From contig NZ_QLKQ01000017.1 in the NCBI RefSeq assembly GCF_003349955.1, positions 32,907-96,906 on the forward strand: DNA of 64,000 nucleotides, in the 5' to 3' direction. The position numbers and the translations under genes are program-made. The notes below the pieces were generated by a model. It searched no databases. It was not told the DNA's origin and saw only the letters and a program-made list of their open reading frames with translations. This document shows positions 9,007 to 16,468 of this stretch, one piece after another; positions within the stretch are counted from its first letter, which is position 1; each line of letters begins with the position of its first letter. The stretch comes from Azospirillum brasilense. GTDB lineage: Bacteria > Pseudomonadota > Alphaproteobacteria > Azospirillales > Azospirillaceae.

Positions 9007-9058
9007 CCATTCACCGTTCTGACTCCCGTCGGGAGGGTCACCGCCTCCGCCGGGAGAA

Positions 9059-9133
9059 TGGAGCGGGCGAAGGGATTCGAACCCTCGACCCCAACCTTGG
9101 CAAGGTTGTGCTCTACCCCTGAGCTACGCCCGC
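9059..9133 (-). tRNA. tRNA-Gly (anticodon GCC)
   Basis: On the minus strand a 7-bp acceptor stem (GCGGGCG / CGCCCGC) is followed by a D-arm with AGGGGTAGA, an anticodon arm CAACC-TTGCCAA-GGTTG giving anticodon GCC, a five-base variable loop and a T-arm with TTCGAAT. The discriminator base is U73, normal for tRNA-Gly. The CCA end is encoded (9059-9061). Confidence 0.97.
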
Positions 9134-9190
9134 GCTCCGTTTCGCTGCCGTTCGGACCGTTGTTCGGTGCCGTCCGGCGGCGTGCGGCGG

Positions 9191-9218
9191 ACTATACTCA
9201 TGGATCGGCGCAATGCAA
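9191..9218 (-). promoter_or_regulatory. Sigma-70-type promoter of tRNA-Gly
   Basis: On the minus strand TTGCAT (9213-9218) and TATAGT (9191-9196) are separated by 16 bases. The expected transcription start is about 50 bases upstream of the mature tRNA 5' end. Confidence 0.6.
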
Positions 9219-9253
9219 GCGTCATGTTTCACTTTTTTCCGGTGCCTGGACGA

Positions 9254-9287
9254 ATTTTCCCGACACCGTTATTTTCCCGACACCGTT
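9254..9287 (+). repeat. Perfect 17-bp tandem duplication
   Basis: ATTTTCCCGACACCGTT occurs twice in direct succession (9254-9270, 9271-9287). It ends 12 bases before the start codon of the YbaK-type gene, in its presumed leader. A small recent duplication is the simplest explanation. Confidence 0.9.
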
Positions 9288-9299
9288 AAAGATGGCTCC

Positions 9300-9866
9300 A
9301 TGGACACCCGCGACACCCCCGAGGGCAGGGCCGAGGAGCCGCTGCCGACGAGCCCGGAGCAGCTCCTGGAGCATCTCGCGGCGCTCGGCATCCGCACCGT
9401 GACCCACCGCCACCCGCCGCTGCACACGGTGGAGGAGAGCAAGGCGCTGCGCGGCGCGCTGCCCGGCGGCCACTGCAAGAACCTGTTCCTGAAGGACAAG
9501 AAGGAGCAGCACTGGCTGGTCGTCGCGCTGGAGGACGCGCGGGTGGAGTTGAACCGCTTCGACAAGGTGATCGGGGCGGCGCGGCTGTCCTTCGCCTCCG
9601 CCGACCGGCTGTGGCGGCATCTCGGCGTGCGGCCCGGCTCGGTCACGCCCTTCGCGCTGGTCAACGACCGCGAGCGGCGGGTGAGGGTGGTGCTGCAGGA
9701 GCAGATGCTGGCCCACGACCCGCTGAACTACCACCCGCTGCTGAACGACCGGACCACGGCCATCGCCGCCGCGGACCTGCTGCGCTTCCTGCGGGCCGGC
9801 GGGCACGAGCCGCTGATCGTGCCCTTCGGCGAGGAGCCGCCGGACTCTCAGCCGACGCTTGCTTAA
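9300..9866 (+). CDS. YbaK/ProX-type aminoacyl-tRNA deacylase
   Basis: The product has 188 residues, one YbaK/aa-tRNA-deacylase domain. Conserved blocks include GGHCKNLFLKDKK, which holds the conserved Lys of the editing site, the VEESKALRG segment before it, and GSVTPFALVND near the middle. Stand-alone proteins of this family hydrolyse mischarged Ala-tRNA(Pro) or Cys-tRNA(Pro) in the cytoplasm. The start at 9300 was chosen because upstream in-frame codons read through the tandem duplication. The ribosome binding site is weak (TTAAAGATGG region). It is 45 bases from the thioredoxin-like gene on the same strand. Confidence 0.88.
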   Translation: MDTRDTPEGRAEEPLPTSPEQLLEHLAALGIRTVTHRHPPLHTVEESKALRGALPGGHCKNLFLKDKKEQHWLVVALEDARVELNRFDKVIGAARLSFASADRLWRHLGVRPGSVTPFALVNDRERRVRVVLQEQMLAHDPLNYHPLLNDRTTAIAAADLLRFLRAGGHEPLIVPFGEEPPDSQPTLA

Positions 9867-9911
9867 CGCGCCCCGTGCGCTCATCTATCACGCGAGATCG
9901 CAAAGGGATAC

Positions 9912-10871
9912 GTGACCGCCATGTTCTCCATTCCGCCCGCCAACAAGCCCGTCGCCGCCGGTGCCGCCCCTGCCGCCGGTGACCTGATCAAGGACAGCAG
10001 CGACCGCGCCTTCATGGCCGACGTCATCGAGGCGTCGCAGTCCGTGCCGGTGATCGTCGATTTCTGGGCGCCCTGGTGCGGCCCGTGCAAGCAGCTCGGC
10101 CCAATCCTGGAAAAGACGGTGCTGGCCGCGAAGGGCAAGGTGCGGCTGGTCAAGATCGACACCGACAAGGACCCGATGATCGCCTCGCAGCTCCGCGTGC
10201 AGTCGATCCCGGCGGTCTACGCCTTCTTCCAGGGGCGTCCGGTGGACGGCTTCATGGGCGCCCTGCCGGAATCGCAGATCAAGGCCTTCGTGGAGAAGCT
10301 GGTGAAGCTGGCCGGCGCCGCGGGCGGCGCCGAGGGCGACATCCTGGAGGAGGCGATGGCCCAGGCCAAGGAGGCGCTGGAGGCCGGGGACACCCAGACC
10401 GCGTCGGAGATCTACGGCGAGATCCTGCAGGCCGATCCGGAGAACCTGAACGCCGCCGCCTACGCCGGGCTGGTCCGCTGCCTGATCGTCAACGACGACC
10501 TGGCCCGCGCCAAGCAGATGCTCGACAAGGTGCCGGACCAGATCGCCAAGGACAAGGAGATCGCCGCGGTGCGCAGCGCGCTGGAGGTCGCCGAGCAGGC
10601 CGCCAACGCCGGCCCGATCCCGGAGCTGATGGAGAAGGTCGCCCGCAACGAGGACGACCACGAGGCCCGCTTCGACCTCGCGCTCGCGCTGTTTGCCGCC
10701 GGCAAGCGCGAGGCCGCGGTGGACGAGCTTCTGGAGCTGGTGCGCCGCGACCGCGCCTGGAACGACGAGGCCGCCCGCAAGCAGCTCGTCAAGTTCTTCG
10801 AGGCTTTCGGCCCGACCGATCCGCTGACGGTGCAGAGCCGCCGCCGGCTGTCCTCGATCCTGTTCCGCTGA
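9912..10871 (+). CDS. Thioredoxin-domain protein with TPR-like C-terminus (YbbN/CnoX-like)
   Basis: The product has 319 residues. Residues ~25-130 form a thioredoxin fold with an intact WCGPC active site (C56, C59) and the cis-Pro loop SIPAVYAF. The remainder is helical and TPR-like (QAKEALEAGDTQTA..., FDLALALFAAGKREAA). The architecture matches YbbN/CnoX chaperedoxins, which protect proteins from oxidation and hand them to GroEL. E. coli CnoX lacks the CXXC pair, whereas this protein keeps it, so it may still be a reductase. The GTG at 9912 is preferred over the ATG at 9921 because AAGGGA is better spaced for it. It is followed by a LON-domain gene. Confidence 0.9.
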   Translation: MTAMFSIPPANKPVAAGAAPAAGDLIKDSSDRAFMADVIEASQSVPVIVDFWAPWCGPCKQLGPILEKTVLAAKGKVRLVKIDTDKDPMIASQLRVQSIPAVYAFFQGRPVDGFMGALPESQIKAFVEKLVKLAGAAGGAEGDILEEAMAQAKEALEAGDTQTASEIYGEILQADPENLNAAAYAGLVRCLIVNDDLARAKQMLDKVPDQIAKDKEIAAVRSALEVAEQAANAGPIPELMEKVARNEDDHEARFDLALALFAAGKREAAVDELLELVRRDRAWNDEAARKQLVKFFEAFGPTDPLTVQSRRRLSSILFR

Positions 10872-10963
10872 TCGCGCGGCAAGCGGCCGCGAGCCTTTTC
10901 GTTCGCGGCCGCTTCGTTCGTGACCACTCTGTTCGCCGTGTCCGGGGGTTCTATATTCGTCGC

Positions 10964-11653
10964 ATGAGCCGGAACCCCATCGACCCGTCACCGGACCGCC
11001 TGCCGCGGCAGCTCCCGATCTTCCCGCTTGCGGGGGTCCTGCTGCTGCCGCGCGGGCGTCTGCCGCTGAACATCTTCGAGCCGCGCTACCTCGCGATGGT
11101 CGAGGACGCGCTGGCCGGCGACCGCATGATCGGCATGGTCCAGCCGACCGACCCCGCCTGCCGCCTGCGCGAGCCGGCGGTCTATGGAACCGGCTGCGCC
11201 GGGCGGATCACCAGCTTCGCCGAGACCGAGGACGGTCGTTACCTGATCACCCTGACCGGGGTCAGCCGCTTCGCGATCATGCGGGAGCTGGAGGTCCAGC
11301 GCGGCTACCGCCGCGTCGCCGCGGACTGGGACCGCTTCTCCGGCGACCTGATCGACCCGCTTGAGCGCGGCGGGGCCGACGGCGGCGGGCTGGACCGTCC
11401 GCGTCTGCTGGCCGGGCTGAAGGGCTATTTCCGGATGCAGGGGCTGTCGGTCGACTGGAAGGCCATCGACGGGACGCCGGACGAGCGGCTGGTCACCTCG
11501 CTGGCGATGATCTGCCCCTTCTCGGCCAGCGAAAAGCAGGCCCTTCTGGAGACGCCAGACCTGCCGGAGCGCGCGAAGCTCTTGATCGCCCTGGTCGAGA
11601 TGGCCATTCTCGACGGCCATGAGGGCGACGGCGGCAACGCGCTGCGTCACTGA
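10964..11653 (+). CDS. LON substrate-binding domain protein (no protease domain)
   Basis: The product has 229 residues made of a single LON N-terminal domain: LPIFPLAGVLLLPRGRLPLNIFEPRYLAMV, then the GCAGRITSF core strand. It lacks the AAA+ and Ser-Lys protease parts of Lon. Such stand-alone proteins are common in alphaproteobacteria, often between ybbN and a Trm112-like gene as here. The biochemical role is unknown; substrate recognition is inferred from the domain. The ATG at 10964 was chosen because the conserved domain starts soon after; its ribosome binding site is poor. Confidence 0.88.
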   Translation: MSRNPIDPSPDRLPRQLPIFPLAGVLLLPRGRLPLNIFEPRYLAMVEDALAGDRMIGMVQPTDPACRLREPAVYGTGCAGRITSFAETEDGRYLITLTGVSRFAIMRELEVQRGYRRVAADWDRFSGDLIDPLERGGADGGGLDRPRLLAGLKGYFRMQGLSVDWKAIDGTPDERLVTSLAMICPFSASEKQALLETPDLPERAKLLIALVEMAILDGHEGDGGNALRH

Positions 11654-11701
11654 CCGTTCCCTTCGACCGACACTGCACTTTCCGACTGCGAGGCCCGATC
11701 C

Positions 11702-11938
11702 ATGAGCGCCCACCCCCACGACGACACGCCCGCCGACGGCAAGACGCAGGCGCGCGTCGATCCGAAGCTTCTGGAGATCCTCGTCTGCCCGCTGACCAAG
11801 GGGCCGCTGCGCTACGACGCCGAGCGCGCCGAGCTGATCAGCGACCGCGCCGGGCTGGCCTATCCGATCCGCGACGGCATTCCGATCATGCTGATCGACG
11901 AGGCCCGCAGCCTCGACGGGAAACCGGGAGCCGCCTGA
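11702..11938 (+). CDS. Trm112/YcaR-family small protein
   Basis: The product has 78 residues with the Trm112-like core [17 protein letters not shown] and [15 protein letters not shown]. Eukaryotic Trm112 activates methyltransferases; the bacterial YcaR/UPF0434 role is poorly known. Only one Cys of the usual zinc-site set is visible. The stop codon overlaps the next start by one base (TGATG), so it is translationally coupled to the DUF971 gene. Confidence 0.88.
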   Translation: MSAHPHDDTPADGKTQARVDPKLLEILVCPLTKGPLRYDAERAELISDRAGLAYPIRDGIPIMLIDEARSLDGKPGAA

Positions 11939-12342
11939 TGTCCGACGAGCAATTCGCGTCGGACGCCTTCGGCACCAGGCACTGGCCGGTGGAAGTCCGG
12001 CTGAAGAAGGAGGAGAAGCGGCTGGAGGTCGATTTCGACAACGGCCAAACCTTCTCCTACCCGGCGGAGTTCCTGCGCGTTCACAGCCCGAGCGCCGAGG
12101 TGCAGGGCCACGGTCCCGGCCAGAAGCAGACCGTCTCGGCCCGCCGCCACGTCGGCATCATGAGCCTGGAGGCCATCGGCCATTACGCCCTGCGCATCGT
12201 CTTCGACGACCTGCACGACAGCGGCATCTACTCCTGGAAGCTGCTGTATGAACTGGGCGAGGACCAGGACCGCCTGTGGGCGGAGTATCTGGCGGAGCTG
12301 GAGGCCAAGGGCCTGAGCCGCGACCCGCGCGGCCGGCGCTGA
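11938..12342 (+). CDS. DUF971 domain protein (gamma-butyrobetaine hydroxylase N-terminal-like)
   Basis: The product has 134 residues. The motif EKRLEVDFDNGQTFSYPAEFLRV and the later YALRIVFDDLHDSGIYSW are the signature of DUF971, the fold found at the N-terminus of gamma-butyrobetaine hydroxylases. Stand-alone members are cytoplasmic; some are linked to iron-sulfur work (ApbC neighbours), but no such gene is present here. It is coupled to the Trm112-like gene by a one-base overlap. Confidence 0.85.
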   Translation: MSDEQFASDAFGTRHWPVEVRLKKEEKRLEVDFDNGQTFSYPAEFLRVHSPSAEVQGHGPGQKQTVSARRHVGIMSLEAIGHYALRIVFDDLHDSGIYSWKLLYELGEDQDRLWAEYLAELEAKGLSRDPRGRR

Positions 12343-12482
12343 CGGCACGGAAGGCGGGGCGCGGCATTCGGTCGCGGCCCTGCTTCCATCCGTGTGGCCT
12401 TTCCGGGTGCCGGGGTGCGGCGTGTTGCGCTTTCATGAAAAGGGCGTAGATAACGGAGCATCGACCGTTCCTCCGCCGCAGG

Positions 12483-12878
12483 ATGACCGCCGTGACCGCG
12501 ACCGACCCGCCCGGCGCGACCGCCCGCCCAATCTCTTCTCCTGACGCCGATTCGCTACCCACGGGCGGCGCCGGACTGCCGGTTCCCACCACGCCCGCGC
12601 CGGACGCGGCACCGGACGAGGCACCGCCGCCGACTGGCGGCTGGGGCTGGGCGGGCGGCTACGGGCGGCGCGGCAACGCTTTGCGGCAAAAGCTGGCCGC
12701 CCATCTGGCGGCCCGGCGGCGCAAGCGGCGCGCCTGGGCGCGCGACGTCGCGCGGGTCGTCCTGGTGGTGTCGATCATGGCGCTCGCCGCGCTCGCCGTG
12801 GAGATCGGGCGCAAGGCGGTCGTCATTCTGAACCGCGCCGATCTCGGCGCCGTCCATCTGTTCGGGGAGCGTGGCTAA
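12483..12878 (+). CDS. Hypothetical single-TM protein with proline-rich N-terminus
   Basis: The product has 131 residues with no recognised domain. Residues 1-55 are rich in Pro, Ala and Asp; a Gly/Arg/Lys segment (about 56-88) follows; then comes one membrane helix (VARVVLVVSIMALAALAV, ~90-107) and a short tail. The positive residues before the helix suggest that the N-terminus is cytoplasmic. The start is ATG 12483 with weak upstream purines. It is followed by a palindromic repeat. Confidence 0.6.
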   Translation: MTAVTATDPPGATARPISSPDADSLPTGGAGLPVPTTPAPDAAPDEAPPPTGGWGWAGGYGRRGNALRQKLAAHLAARRRKRRAWARDVARVVLVVSIMALAALAVEIGRKAVVILNRADLGAVHLFGERG

Positions 12879-12891
12879 AGCGCTTGGTGTT

Positions 12892-13011
12892 CCCTCTCCC
12901 CTCTGGGGAGAGGGTTAGGGTGAGGGGGGTGCGCTTTTGCCGAACTTACCGCCACGCGCATCCCCCTCACCGGCCCTTCGGGCCACCCTCTCCCCGGAGG
13001 GGAGAGGGCTG
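12892..13011. repeat. Dispersed palindromic intergenic repeat, copy 1
   Basis: The element begins with the hairpin CCCTCTCCCCTCTGGGGAGA and TTAGGGTGAGGGGG, and ends with CCCCCTCACCGGCCCTTCGG and a second CTCTCCCC hairpin, so its ends can pair. It fills the gap between convergent genes. Related copies occur at 23498-23672 and 53859-54034, and a looser one at 14710-14815. Confidence 0.85.
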
Positions 13012-13028
13012 AGGATGGCGTGATCTCC

Positions 13029-13385
13029 TCAGGGCAGGATGACCACATAGCGTTTCGTCGTGGTCTCCAGCACCTCCCACACGCCCTCGAAGCCCGGCTC
13101 CAGCGTGAAGCGGTCGCCGGGGCCGACCAGCCAGCGGCGCCCGTCGGCGTGGCTGATGGCGCTGCTCCCTTCCAGGATCTCGCAATGCTCCCACTCGTCG
13201 TAGGCGATCCGCCAGGAACCGGGGGTGGAGCGCCAGACGCCGGCGAAGCGCTTGCCGTCCGCCGATTCGTACTCGTTCCAGGTGGTGAAGACCGGCGCGC
13301 CCGACAGGACGCGGTCGGCGGCCGGGCCGCCGGTCTCGGGCTCCACGGCGGGGCGGGCGGGGTCGGTCAGCAGGGCGAAGCTCAT
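13029..13385 (-). CDS. Cupin-fold protein (DUF861/EutQ-like)
   Basis: The product has 118 residues. The double-stranded beta-helix is recognisable: GSWRIAYDEWEHCEILEGSS, then GRRWLVGPGDRFTLEPGFEG and WEVLETTTKRYVV. This pattern matches small DUF861 cupins related to ureidoglycine aminohydrolase and EutQ. The His and Glu of the first motif could bind metal. The start at 13385 has a GGGAGA site. It lies 14 bases downstream of the HAD phosphatase gene on the same strand, so the two are probably cotranscribed. The substrate is unknown. Confidence 0.8.
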   Translation of the reverse strand: MSFALLTDPARPAVEPETGGPAADRVLSGAPVFTTWNEYESADGKRFAGVWRSTPGSWRIAYDEWEHCEILEGSSAISHADGRRWLVGPGDRFTLEPGFEGVWEVLETTTKRYVVILP

Positions 13386-13399
13386 CTCAGGTCTCCCAT

Positions 13400-14086
13400 T
13401 CACCAGGCGGCGAGCAGAGGCGGCAGGCCGTGCAGGCTGTCGATGCGGCGGTAATTCTCGGTGGGCGGCTCGGCCACCTCGTGCGCCCAGGTGACGTGGT
13501 AGGGCACATGGACGGCGTGGCCGCCGACGGCCAGCACCGGCAGGATGTCCGACCGCACGGAATTGCCCACCATGACGAAGCGCGCCGGGTCCACCCCGTG
13601 GCGGTCGAGCAGGCGGCGGTAGGTGGCCGGGTCCTTCTCGCTGATGATCTCGATGGCGTCGAAGTGCCCGGCGAGGCCGGAGCGGGCGATCTTGCTTTCC
13701 TGGTCGAACAGGTCGCCCTTGGTGACGAGCAGCAGCCGGTAGCGCCCGGCCAGACTCTCCACGACCTCCTGCACCCCGTCGAGCAGATCGACCGGGTGTT
13801 CCAGCATCGCCTTGCCGAATTCGACGAGGCTCTGGATGTCCCGCCCGCCGATGCGGCCGTCGGTCAGGTCCACCGCCGTCTCGATCATCGACAGGACGAA
13901 GCCCTTGATGCCGTAGCCGTAGACGCGAAGGTTCTCGCGCTCGGCCTGCAGCAGCCGCCGGTCGATGTCCGCCGGGTCGGCCAAGTGGTTGGCGAGCAGC
14001 GCGCGGAAGCGGTCCTGCGTCATCGAGAACAGGGATTCGTTGTGCCACAGCGTGTCGTCGCCGTCGAAGGCGATGGTGTCGATCAT
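13400..14086 (-). CDS. HAD-superfamily hydrolase
   Basis: The product has 228 residues. Motif I is FDGDDTLWH (nucleophile and acid/base Asp), motif II is LLVTKGD, the motif III Lys lies in SEKDPATY, and motif IV is MVGNSVRSDI. The helical cap between motifs I and II fits subclass I HAD phosphatases. The DGDDTLW variant and size resemble YjjG/YfnB-like proteins. The start at 14086 places motif I at the N-terminus as expected; a longer in-frame start at 14215 was rejected. It pairs with the downstream cupin gene. Confidence 0.85.
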   Translation of the reverse strand: MIDTIAFDGDDTLWHNESLFSMTQDRFRALLANHLADPADIDRRLLQAERENLRVYGYGIKGFVLSMIETAVDLTDGRIGGRDIQSLVEFGKAMLEHPVDLLDGVQEVVESLAGRYRLLLVTKGDLFDQESKIARSGLAGHFDAIEIISEKDPATYRRLLDRHGVDPARFVMVGNSVRSDILPVLAVGGHAVHVPYHVTWAHEVAEPPTENYRRIDSLHGLPPLLAAW

Positions 14087-14388
14087 GGGAAGAACTCGGT
14101 GTCGGACAACGGTCGGGACCAGAGGTAGGACGCGCCGCGGCGGCTGTCCAGCGCTCCGTTTCAAACCCGGTTTGTTGGGTGACTGCACAATTTGTGGCGC
14201 CCAAAAGCTGTGCAATCGTCCATTATTCTTGCATCGGTGATATTCCTACGACAGCTATCGAGAAAGCTCACGGCTCGCATACCCACATGGCGGTGGCGGG
14301 TTTGCGCGGGATGAGCAATATTCTTTCTCACAAAGCGAGGGCGCGGCGGCCACTTCCGGCAGGCCCCCTCGGGACCTTCAAAGATAGG

Positions 14389-14616
14389 ATGACCACCATG
14401 GCAATCGCTCTGCGCACGGCCCCCGCCGGCCGCACCCTGCGCCCTGCTCCGGTGGCGTATGTGCTGGACAGCGTTCTGGACACGTTCGCCCTGTGGCGGC
14501 AGCGCACCATCACCCGCCGCGAGCTGGCTCGGCTGGACGACCGGATGCTGCACGACATCGGCATCTCCCAGATCGACGTCGAAGGCGAGATCAGCAAGCC
14601 GTTCTGGAAGGCTTGA
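14389..14616 (+). CDS. DUF1127 small protein
   Basis: The product has 75 residues. The C-terminal DUF1127 motif is clear: WRQRTITRRELARLDDRMLHDIGIS followed by a short acidic tail. DUF1127 proteins are small, basic and abundant in alphaproteobacteria; some bind RNA and affect phosphate or small-RNA turnover. The start could be ATG 14389 or ATG 14398; GATAGGATGA supports the second. A strong terminator follows directly. A ~300-base region upstream (14087-14388) holds the divergent promoters for this gene and the HAD gene and shows no other gene. Confidence 0.85.
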   Translation: MTTMAIALRTAPAGRTLRPAPVAYVLDSVLDTFALWRQRTITRRELARLDDRMLHDIGISQIDVEGEISKPFWKA

Positions 14617-14648
14617 TGCCGCCGTCACGGCTGCGGGAGACCGCAAGG

Positions 14649-14684
14649 AAAAGGGCCGCCCCCGTGTAAGGGAGCGGCCCTTTT
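14649..14684 (+). terminator. Terminator after DUF1127 gene
   Basis: The stem AAAAGGGCCGC / GCGGCCCTTTT ends in a T-run, 33 bases past the stop codon. Confidence 0.85.
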
Positions 14685-14709
14685 CGCATTCGGGTCCCGT
14701 TTTCGGCGT

Positions 14710-14815
14710 CTGCCCCCTCCCCGGCCCTCCCCCTCTGCGAGGGAGAGGGTGCCTTCTGCGAAGCGGCGGCCAGTCCCCTCCACCTCGAAGAGGGGGAGGG
14801 TTAGGGAGGGGGCAG
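14710..14815. repeat. Palindromic intergenic element, divergent copy
   Basis: The ends are a perfect 12-base inverted repeat (CTGCCCCCTCCC / GGGAGGGGGCAG). The interior is CCCTCCCCCTCTGCGAGGG-like, resembling but not identical to the elements at 12892, 23498 and 53859. It lies between two convergent terminators. Confidence 0.7.
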
Positions 14816-14830
14816 CAGAAGCTGGACATG

Positions 14831-14869
14831 AAAAAGGCCACTCCTCCCGAAGGAGGAGTGGCCTTTTTC
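14831..14869 (-). terminator. Terminator of the ornithine/lysine decarboxylase gene
   Basis: A perfect stem AAAAAGGCCACTCCTCC / GGAGGAGTGGCCTTTTT has a four-base CGAA-type loop. It lies 20 bases past the decarboxylase stop. Confidence 0.9.
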
Positions 14870-14889
14870 TTGGCCGAAACGCCACCCGA

Positions 14890-16026
14890 TCAGATGCAGA
14901 TCTGCTGGAGCGGGGCGAAGCCGTTGAAGCAGACCGCCGAGTAGGTCGTCGTGTAGGCGCCCGTGGCGTGGATGCGCACGCGGTCGCCGGCCTTCAGGTC
15001 CATCGGCAGCTTGTACTCGGCGCGCTCGTAGAGCACGTCGGCGCTGTCGCAGGTCGGGCCGGCCAGAACGACCGCTTCCGTGTCGCCTTCCCCGTCATCG
15101 CCCATCACCTGGATCGGGTACTGGATCGCCTCGTCCATCGTCTCGGCGAGACCGCTGAACTTGCCGATGTCCAGATAGACCCAGCGCTTCACGTCGTTGG
15201 CCGACTTGCGGGAGACGAGGACGACCTCGCTCTCGATGATGCCGGCGTTGCCGACCATGCTGCGGCCCGGCTCCACGATGGCTTCCGGCAGGCGGTTGCC
15301 GAAGTGGGTGCGCAGGGACTCGAAGATGGCCTGGCCGTAGGCGGTGGTCTCCGGCACGTCGGTGCGGTAGCGGGTGGGGAAGCCGCCGCCCAGGTTGATC
15401 ATGCCGAGGTCGACGCCCAGCACCTCAAGCTCGCGGAACAGCTGCGCCACCTGGAAGATGGCGTGGTCCCACTGCATCAGGTCCTTCTGCTGCGAGCCGA
15501 CGTGGAAGGACACGCCGTAGGGAACGACGTTCATGCCCTTGGCCTTCAGCAGCAGCTCCCGCGCCATGGCGAGGTCGCAGCCGAACTTGCGCGACAGCGG
15601 CCACTCGGCGCCCTCGCCGGAGGTCAGGATGCGGCAGAAGACGCGGGCGCCGGGGGCGGCGCGGGCGATCTTCTCCAGCTCCGCCTCGCTGTCGAAGGCG
15701 AACAGGCGCACGCCCAGCTCGAAGGCGCGGCGGATGTCCGCTTCCTTCTTGATGGTGTTGCCGTAGGAGATGCGCTCCGGCGCGCAGCCGGCGGCCAGGA
15801 CCATCTGGATTTCCGGGACGCTGGCGGTGTCGAAGGCGGAGCCCAGACGGGTCAGCAGGCTCAGGACCTCCGGCGCCGGATTGGCCTTCACGGCGTAGAA
15901 GATCTTGGCGTCCGGGAGAGCTTCCTCCAGGTCGTGGTAGTTCGCTTCCACGACGTCCAGATCGACGACGAGGCACGGGGTCTGCGGACGCTGCTCTTCG
16001 AAAAAGCGCGCAATCTTTTCGGTCAT
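14890..16026 (-). CDS. PLP-dependent ornithine/lysine decarboxylase (alanine racemase fold)
   Basis: The product has 378 residues, typical of the eukaryote-type ODC family found in alphaproteobacteria. The PLP lysine is in FYAVKANP (K47). SFHVGSQ, the GGGFP phosphate-binding loop and the catalytic Cys in GPTCDSADVLYE (about C326) are all present. The enzyme makes putrescine (or cadaverine) from ornithine (or lysine) in the cytoplasm; bifunctional members exist. The start has GGGAGACTGAG upstream. A ~390-base leader with a small ORF precedes it, suggesting attenuation-type control by polyamines or ornithine. It ends in a strong terminator and is monocistronic. Confidence 0.92.
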   Translation of the reverse strand: MTEKIARFFEEQRPQTPCLVVDLDVVEANYHDLEEALPDAKIFYAVKANPAPEVLSLLTRLGSAFDTASVPEIQMVLAAGCAPERISYGNTIKKEADIRRAFELGVRLFAFDSEAELEKIARAAPGARVFCRILTSGEGAEWPLSRKFGCDLAMARELLLKAKGMNVVPYGVSFHVGSQQKDLMQWDHAIFQVAQLFRELEVLGVDLGMINLGGGFPTRYRTDVPETTAYGQAIFESLRTHFGNRLPEAIVEPGRSMVGNAGIIESEVVLVSRKSANDVKRWVYLDIGKFSGLAETMDEAIQYPIQVMGDDGEGDTEAVVLAGPTCDSADVLYERAEYKLPMDLKAGDRVRIHATGAYTTTYSAVCFNGFAPLQQICI

Positions 16027-16420
16027 CTCAGTCTCCCGGACGCAAGATGAAGGTGTCGGACGAATTGTGAAAAAGCAGGGGCGGAGCGGCCGCGCGCTGC
16101 TGACCGGTCAGAAAGAAAAGACGGTCAGGCGCTCAGGCCGCCCATACTGGACTGCCGTGTCGCCTTGCGGGGAAGAGCTGAACGGGACAGAACCGGAAAG
16201 AGTCGGAGACGGGTGAGCCGGCGCCCACCCACAACAACATGAACCATCGTAACCTCCAAGACGCCGCCTTGCTTAAGGGACGGTCGGGGATCACGCGTTA
16301 CGTCGTTGCATAACCACATCTCGAAAAGGACGAGGGGCGGGCCAGCGGCACGTGCGCTTGCGAGTTGCGGTTACATAGATCGAACCGGGCGCCTTTTAAA
16401 GTGAAAAATGCGACCGGGCG
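16027..16420 (-). promoter_or_regulatory. Long leader of the decarboxylase gene, candidate speF-type leader RNA
   Basis: Nearly 400 bases upstream of the decarboxylase lack any long gene. A structured speF leader RNA upstream of ornithine decarboxylase is an established alphaproteobacterial motif. Here the leader holds a small ORF with a good ribosome binding site, paired CTGACC / GGTCAG segments (16100-16127) and a T-rich CGTCTTTTCTTTC run on the minus strand between them. Assignment to speF is by context, since no covariance search was possible. Confidence 0.45.
16125..16247 (-). CDS. Putative leader peptide upstream of the decarboxylase
   Basis: A 40-codon ORF starts at ATG 16247, with GGAGG five bases upstream, the best Shine-Dalgarno in the leader. 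The peptide is Arg-rich (VVVGGRRLTRLRLF) and ends about 100 bases before the decarboxylase start. In enterobacteria an ornithine-sensing arrest peptide (SpeFL) controls speF. By analogy this ORF could be a sensor peptide, but the sequence is not recognisably similar to SpeFL. An in-frame upstream ATG at 16319 exists without a good site. Confidence 0.45.
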   Translation of the reverse strand: MVHVVVGGRRLTRLRLFPVLSRSALPRKATRQSSMGGLSA

Positions 16421-16468
16421 CAAAAAAGTAGCAAGCGTTACGCAAAGGTAAAAATAGGGAGGAATAAC

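Noticed and set aside
8492..9022. 176-codon frame upstream of tRNA-Gly
   Set aside because: Mixed composition, no ribosome binding site, no domain, and it runs into the tRNA terminator.
8766..9122. Lys/Arg-rich plus-strand frame ending in a GIRTLDPNLGKVVLYP-like sequence
   Set aside because: Its C-terminus is a translation of the antisense of tRNA-Gly, a familiar annotation artefact.
12892..13011. CRISPR-like array
   Set aside because: The repeats are palindromic, single-copy per site and lack regularly spaced units and spacers.
14179..14388. N-terminal extension of the DUF1127 gene to 14179
   Set aside because: The extension reads through the promoter region; the conserved protein starts at 14389 or 14398.
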